Of a DNA stretch of 5,227 bases, positions 1 to 3,396 are shown piece after piece. The notes under the pieces were generated by a model. It was given only the letters and a program-made list of their open reading frames with translations. It was not told the DNA's origin and did not search any database. Origin of the DNA: Gemmatimonadota bacterium (GTDB taxonomy: Bacteria; Gemmatimonadota; Gemmatimonadetes; Gemmatimonadales; GWC2-71-9); NCBI GenBank assembly GCA_022573095.1, contig JACZUR010000167.1, positions 1 through 5,227 of the forward strand, given 5' to 3'. Position 1 is the first letter of the stretch, and every line of letters begins with the position of its first letter. Made by a program: the position numbers and the translations under genes.

Positions 1-64
1 TTCTCTAGAGAAAGCCCAACCCTGCTTAAAAGGAGCTCGCCTCTTACTTTGAACTATCCAGCAA
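1..64 (+). other. Leader upstream of the kinase gene, with a 12-bp palindrome at its left end
   Basis: No gene is visible here. Positions 1-12 (TTCTCTAGAGAA) form a perfect palindrome that may continue beyond the window edge. A strong purine-rich block, AAAAGGAG, lies at 28-35, but it is 29 nt from the kinase ATG, too far to act as its normal Shine-Dalgarno. A TGA at 50-52 in the kinase frame rules out an upstream start of that gene. I could not identify a convincing -35/-10 pair. Confidence 0.5.
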
Positions 65-1072
65 ATGCCTGTTGAGACCCAGACCCCTAAGAACGGGGGG
101 ATTATCATCGACGATACCAGCGACCTGCGGCAGGAACTTCAGGACGGGTTGCCACAGAGATATACTATCAAGCGCCAGATCGGCCGGGGCGGGATGGCGA
201 CCGTGTTTCTTGCGGAGGAACGCCAACCGAATCGGCAAGTGGCGATCAAAGTTCTCGATCCCGACGTTACGACACGGCTCACCCGAAAACGTTTTCTCCG
301 CGAGATAGAGCTGATTTCCGGTCTAACTCACCCCCACATAGTCCCTATCTTCGCTGCGGGAGATGCCGGAGAACTCCTGTATTACGTGATGCCGTTCATC
401 GAGGGTGAAACGCTCAGGCATCGGCTGGCGCATAAAGGTGCGCTCGATCTCGACGAGGCCCTTCACATAGCGTGGGATGTTGCGGACGCGCTCGATCACG
501 CCCATAAAAACGGGGTGATTCATCGCGATATCAAACCGGAGAATGTGCTGATATCTGGAGGCCACGCTGTTGTATCGGATTTCGGCATAGCACGCGCCAT
601 CACTTGCGCAGAATGCGGCGACGAGATCCAGTCCATCACAAAAGCCGGCATTGCGATCGGCACTCCCTTGTACATGAGTCCAGAGCAGGCAGTCGGCGAT
701 CCGAATATGGACGGACGCACCGATATCTATAGCCTGGGATGCGTACTCTATGAGATGGTTACGGGTCAGCCACCATTCAGCGGAGGGACGACTTTCGAGA
801 TAATGGCGCGCCACACTCAGGAGAGAATTCCGAGAGTGACCACGCCAAGCGGGCCCGCTCCAGCGTCGATCCGCCAGATCGTCACGAAGGCTATGTCCAA
901 AGATCCCAAGAACAGGTTTGCGAGCGCCGGGGAGCTGGCGGGACTGTTGCACCAAGCGCGCAGTAGCAGCAACGGGCGAGCGCTGTTGCACGACCGCGCG
1001 CTAGGCACCCGTATGCTGGCGGGGGCAGGGCTCGCATTTGCGGCTGCGCTGCTGTATCTGTTGCTGACATAG
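65..1072 (+). CDS. Hanks-type Ser/Thr protein kinase with C-terminal membrane anchor
   Basis: This 335-residue protein is predicted to transfer the ATP gamma-phosphate to Ser/Thr of unknown protein substrates at the cytoplasmic face of the membrane. Visible kinase elements in order are the glycine loop GRGGMATV (40-47), the ATP lysine K62 in VAIKV, the helix-C glutamate E80, the catalytic loop HRDIKPEN (153-160, base D155), DFG (172-174), GTPLYMSPEQ (199-208) and DIYSLG (220-225). All key residues are present, so it should be active. The last 19 or so residues (about 317-335) are a hydrophobic segment ending at the stop, with no outer sensor domain; many related kinases carry long C-terminal repeat domains, so this one is minimal. 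The activation segment holds an unusual CAEC (C181, C184). The ATG at 65 has no well-spaced Shine-Dalgarno; an in-frame TTG at 149 preceded by AGGA is a possible shorter start. The target is unknown, and the nearness of prs is only suggestive. Confidence 0.93.
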   Translation: MPVETQTPKNGGIIIDDTSDLRQELQDGLPQRYTIKRQIGRGGMATVFLAEERQPNRQVAIKVLDPDVTTRLTRKRFLREIELISGLTHPHIVPIFAAGDAGELLYYVMPFIEGETLRHRLAHKGALDLDEALHIAWDVADALDHAHKNGVIHRDIKPENVLISGGHAVVSDFGIARAITCAECGDEIQSITKAGIAIGTPLYMSPEQAVGDPNMDGRTDIYSLGCVLYEMVTGQPPFSGGTTFEIMARHTQERIPRVTTPSGPAPASIRQIVTKAMSKDPKNRFASAGELAGLLHQARSSSNGRALLHDRALGTRMLAGAGLAFAAALLYLLLT

Positions 1073-1082
1073 CATCGCCCTC

Positions 1083-1109
1083 GGTAATGGACCAGTTTGG
1101 TCCACTACC
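1083..1109 (+). repeat. Inverted repeat 1 in the kinase-prs gap (possible hairpin)
   Basis: The arms GGTAATGGACCA (1083-1094) and TGGTCCACTACC (1098-1109) pair at 11 of 12 positions, with one A/C mismatch and a GTT loop. It begins 10 nt after the kinase stop codon. There is no T-run downstream, so it is not a textbook intrinsic terminator. It could be a 3'-end stabilising hairpin, part of a structured prs leader, or a dyad operator. Confidence 0.6.
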
Positions 1110-1117
1110 TCGCCCTC

Positions 1118-1131
1118 AGCCAACCTTGGCT
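1118..1131 (+). repeat. Inverted repeat 2 in the kinase-prs gap
   Basis: AGCCAA (1118-1123) and TTGGCT (1126-1131) are exact inverted copies around a CC centre. As RNA, the innermost pair would open to give a 5-bp stem with a 4-nt loop. As DNA it is a compact dyad of operator size. It lies between repeat 1 and the hairpin covering the prs ribosome-binding site. Confidence 0.5.
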
Positions 1132-1143
1132 AGCTTCGCCTTA

Positions 1144-1160
1144 CTCGCTATCTTGCGAGG
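1144..1160 (+). promoter_or_regulatory. prs ribosome-binding site inside a short hairpin
   Basis: GAGG at 1157-1160 is the Shine-Dalgarno of prs, 6 nt before the ATG at 1167. The same bases belong to GCGAG (1155-1159), which can pair with CTCGC (1144-1148) across a TATCTT loop, hiding the binding site. A second complement, CCTCGC at 1108-1113, could pair with all six bases GCGAGG but overlaps the end of repeat 1, so these pairings would compete. The Shine-Dalgarno is clear; a regulatory role for the fold is inference. Confidence 0.55.
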
Positions 1161-1166
1161 CTAATT

Positions 1167-2120
1167 ATGGCGGATATCTCTTTAACTAGCAGCAAGTTGC
1201 TCGTCATCTCCGGAACGGCGAACCCCGCCCTTGCGGAGCAGATTGCCAAACATATGGGCCAACCGCTGTGCCAGGTGACTTTGCAGCGCTTTGCGGACGG
1301 CGAACTCTTCGTGCGTATCGACGAGAACGTACGCGGCAGAGACGTTTTCATCATCCAGCCGACCTGTCCTCCAGCCGAGAATATCATGGAGCTGCTGCTG
1401 CTGTTGGACGCGGCCAAGCGCGCAAGCGCAGCCAGGGTGACGGCTGTCGTACCCTACTATGGATACGCGCGGCAGGACAGAAAAGACCAGCCACGAGTAG
1501 CCATCAGCGCGAAGTTGATGGCAGATCTCATCACAAGAGCAGGTGCCGACAGAGCACTGTCGATCGATTTCCACCAGCACCAGATCCAGGGTTTCTTCGA
1601 CATACCCGTCGATCACCTCTATGCTGCGCCGGTTTTCGTACAGTACATGCGTGGCAAGAACCTCCACAACCTCGTCATCGTCGCGCCCGACGTTGGCAGT
1701 GCGAAGATGGCCCGGGGATTTGCGAAGCGCTTGGACGCCACGTTTGCCATCATCGACAAGCGGCGTCCTTCGCCCAACGTGACCGAAGTCGTCAACGTTG
1801 TAGGTGAAGTGGAGAATCGAGACTGTCTAATAGTAGACGACATGATCGATACTGGCAGTACTGTCTCGGAGACCGCCCACGCGTTGAAGAATCTCGGCGC
1901 CCGAGACATTTACTGCATCGCCACGCACGCTTTACTTTCTGGCCCGGCGAGGGAACGACTCTCTTCGGCGCCGTTAACCGAGCTGGCTGTCACAGACACA
2001 ATTCCGATTTCGGATGATCAGAAATTTGATAGACTCGTCGTACTGTCCGTGGCGGAGCTGATTGCGAAAGCAATTCGGTATACCCACGGAGATGAGTCGG
2101 TAAGTTCGTTGTTCGTTTAG
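1167..2120 (+). CDS. prs: Ribose-phosphate pyrophosphokinase (PRPP synthetase)
   Basis: This cytoplasmic enzyme converts ribose 5-phosphate and ATP to PRPP and AMP, feeding purine, pyrimidine, histidine, tryptophan and NAD synthesis. The 317-residue length matches the roughly 315-residue bacterial class I family. Visible hallmarks are FADGE (42-46), the flexible ATP loop PYYGYARQDRK (96-106), the metal-binding histidine H136 in IDFHQHQIQGFFD, the catalytic-loop DKRRPSPN (197-204, with K198 and R200) and the PRPP-binding loop DDMIDTGST (224-232). The stretch HQHQ replaces the more usual HA(D/E/G)Q but keeps the key histidine. The ATG at 1167 is supported by GAGG 6 nt upstream. It follows the kinase after a structured 94-nt gap and precedes rplY by 19 nt, the common prs-rplY-pth order, so it probably opens the operon or is joined to the kinase transcript. 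Confidence 0.97.
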   Translation: MADISLTSSKLLVISGTANPALAEQIAKHMGQPLCQVTLQRFADGELFVRIDENVRGRDVFIIQPTCPPAENIMELLLLLDAAKRASAARVTAVVPYYGYARQDRKDQPRVAISAKLMADLITRAGADRALSIDFHQHQIQGFFDIPVDHLYAAPVFVQYMRGKNLHNLVIVAPDVGSAKMARGFAKRLDATFAIIDKRRPSPNVTEVVNVVGEVENRDCLIVDDMIDTGSTVSETAHALKNLGARDIYCIATHALLSGPARERLSSAPLTELAVTDTIPISDDQKFDRLVVLSVAELIAKAIRYTHGDESVSSLFV

Positions 2121-2124
2121 TATA

Positions 2125-2135
2125 GGGAGTTGGAG
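2125..2135 (+). promoter_or_regulatory. Ribosome-binding region of rplY with two candidate Shine-Dalgarno cores
   Basis: GGGAG (2125-2129) lies 10 nt and GGAG (2132-2135) lies 4 nt before the ATG at 2140. Neither has the ideal spacing alone, but together they support this start. The whole prs-rplY gap is 19 nt, which leaves no room for a terminator. Confidence 0.65.
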
Positions 2136-2139
2136 TACC

Positions 2140-2814
2140 ATGACACAGAATATAAGAGTTGGCGCTGAGCGCCGTTCGACGGCTGGTAAGGGCGCGGCGC
2201 GCGAACTGCGAAGGAATGGGCGCCTGCCAGCCATAATCTATGGGCACGGCCGGAATCCGGAGTCCCTGTCAATATCGGAGCCGGAATTCACCAAGGTCGT
2301 GGCGTCGCTTCACGGTGACGTAAAGAGCACCCTGTTCGACCTCGAATTCGAAGGCAATACGGTTACCGCTGTGATCCGTGAACTGCAGCGACACCCCTCG
2401 CGTCTGAATGTCCTACATGTCGATTTCATGGAGATCCACGCGGGCGAAGAAATCACCCTGGATATCCCGATTCACCTGGTTGGAATACCTGATGGTGTGA
2501 GGAACGCGGGCGGTGTGCTGGACCAGGTGCTGCGCGAGATTTCGATTTCCGTACTCCCGAAGGACATATCCGAGCACGTGGATCTCGATGTGACCGACCT
2601 GACCGTGGGAAGTTCGCTGCACGTAAGTGATATCTCGATCCCCAACGCTACCATCCTGACAGACGGCGGCAAATCCGTGTGCAGCGTCGTACCGCCACGA
2701 GTCGAAGCTGAGGAGGAAGTCGTTGTCAGCGAAGAAGAGCCCACGGATGAGGAACCAGAACTCATTCGCAAGCTGAAACCTGAAGACACGGAAGAAGAGT
2801 CAGCCGAGGAATAG
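2140..2814 (+). CDS. rplY: 50S ribosomal protein bL25, long CTC/TL5 form
   Basis: bL25 binds 5S rRNA in the central protuberance of the large ribosomal subunit; the long CTC form is linked to general stress in Bacillus. The 224-residue product has the two expected domains. The N-terminal L25 domain (about 1-95) has the basic GKGAARELRRNGRLPAIIYG region (16-35) and IRELQRHP; the C-terminal beta-rich TL5 domain (about 100-185) includes LDIPIHLVG, GGVLDQVLREI and LHVSDI. A very acidic, Glu-rich tail follows (about 188-224), a common but variable extra of the long form. Length is well above the 94-residue E. coli protein and normal for CTC forms. It sits 19 nt after prs and ends in TAG only 3 nt before the proposed pth start, in the same reading frame. 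The end of its tail doubles as the pth ribosome-binding site. Confidence 0.96.
   Translation: MTQNIRVGAERRSTAGKGAARELRRNGRLPAIIYGHGRNPESLSISEPEFTKVVASLHGDVKSTLFDLEFEGNTVTAVIRELQRHPSRLNVLHVDFMEIHAGEEITLDIPIHLVGIPDGVRNAGGVLDQVLREISISVLPKDISEHVDLDVTDLTVGSSLHVSDISIPNATILTDGGKSVCSVVPPRVEAEEEVVVSEEEPTDEEPELIRKLKPEDTEEESAEE
2806..2810 (+). promoter_or_regulatory. Shine-Dalgarno that fixes the CTG start of pth
   Basis: GAGGA lies inside the last codons of rplY and ends 7 nt before CTG 2818-2820, an ideal spacing. It is nowhere near the first standard start in frame (GTG 2908). Ribosomes ending at TAG 2812-2814 would stop almost on top of it, which favours termination-reinitiation coupling between bL25 and Pth. 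Confidence 0.75.
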
Positions 2815-2817
2815 GGT

Positions 2818-3396
2818 CTGCGTGCCATAGTAGGACTGGGTAACCCCGGAACAACGTACCTGCGAAGCCGCCATAACGCCGGTTTCATAGTCGTTGACGC
2901 GCTGGCGGTGCACCTAGATTTCGAACCCTTCAAAACCGGCGCTCTCGCTGCGGTAGCCGAAGGAAGAGCCTTTGGGCTCGACATAATGGTCGTCAAACCG
3001 CTGACCTTCATGAACCTGAGTGGGGAAGTCGTCAGACGGTTGGCGAACATCGAGGGATTCGAGTTGCAACGAGACCTCATCGTTGTGGTCGACGATGTAG
3101 CGCTGCCGGTCGGATTGATGCGCATCAGGGCGAGCGGCTCTTCCGGAGGCCACAACGGTCTGGACAACGTTTCCGACGAGCTAGGCACCGAGAACTTCAC
3201 GCGGCTGCGCGTCGGCGTAGGTCCGGAAATCGAGATGGACTGCGATCTGGCAGACTTCGTCTTACAAGAGTTTGAAGCCTCAGAAGCCGACGCGCTTGCC
3301 GAGTTGATACCAACGGCATTGAACGCCATCGAATGCTGGATGACCGAAGGCGTGGATGAAGCGATGAACCGATTCAACCGAAAGGTACCAGAGTGA
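2818..3396 (+). CDS. pth: Peptidyl-tRNA hydrolase, apparent CTG start
   Basis: Pth cleaves the ester bond of peptidyl-tRNAs that fall off the ribosome, recycling tRNA. From CTG 2818 the product is 192 residues, matching the family's usual 190-195 (E. coli 194). The N-terminus reads (M)RAIVGLGNPG, exactly where the family's M-K-x-I-V-G-L-G-N-P-G lies. Active-site residues are N9 in GLGNPG, catalytic H19 in RHNAG, N66 in FMNLSG, D92 in VVDDVALP and N113 in GGHNGL. No ATG, GTG or TTG exists in frame between the rplY stop and these motifs; GTG 2908 would remove residues 1-30 with N9 and H19 and probably kill the enzyme. Alternatives are readthrough of TAG 2812, giving a bL25-Pth fusion, or a sequencing error in an ATG. 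Its TGA overlaps the hppA GTG. The function is near certain; the start is well supported but non-standard. Confidence 0.93.
   Translation: MRAIVGLGNPGTTYLRSRHNAGFIVVDALAVHLDFEPFKTGALAAVAEGRAFGLDIMVVKPLTFMNLSGEVVRRLANIEGFELQRDLIVVVDDVALPVGLMRIRASGSSGGHNGLDNVSDELGTENFTRLRVGVGPEIEMDCDLADFVLQEFEASEADALAELIPTALNAIECWMTEGVDEAMNRFNRKVPE
3381..3385 (+). promoter_or_regulatory. Shine-Dalgarno of hppA
   Basis: AAAGG inside the 3' end of pth lies 7 nt before GTG 3393-3395. Together with the GTGA start/stop overlap it decides the hppA start and points to translational coupling with pth. Confidence 0.65.

Noticed and set aside
49..75. Tiny leader ORF starting TTG at 49 after AAAAGGAG
   Set aside because: It is only eight codons, has a non-ATG start and a 13-nt spacing, and shows no feature suggesting attenuation.
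323..991. 222-codon open frame on the - strand within the kinase gene
   Set aside because: It lies opposite the conserved kinase motifs and resembles no family I know.
1061..1092. Possible prs promoter (TTGCTG at 1061, GTAATG about 17 nt later)
   Set aside because: The match to -35/-10 consensus is weak, and the -10 part overlaps the first inverted repeat; I cannot separate it from chance.
1083..1110. Inverted repeat 1 as an intrinsic terminator of the kinase gene
   Set aside because: No T-rich tract follows the stem (the next bases are TCGCCCTC), so only a non-canonical or regulatory hairpin can be claimed.
1073..1166. A tRNA gene in the gap before prs, as found in some bacteria
   Set aside because: No cloverleaf, T-loop GTTC-type motif or CCA end is visible; the hairpins do not fit a tRNA layout.
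2472..3377. Long open frame (301 codons) on the - strand across rplY and pth
   Set aside because: It is Ser/Thr/Arg-rich with no recognisable motif and lies opposite two clearly real genes; it is open because of their codon bias.
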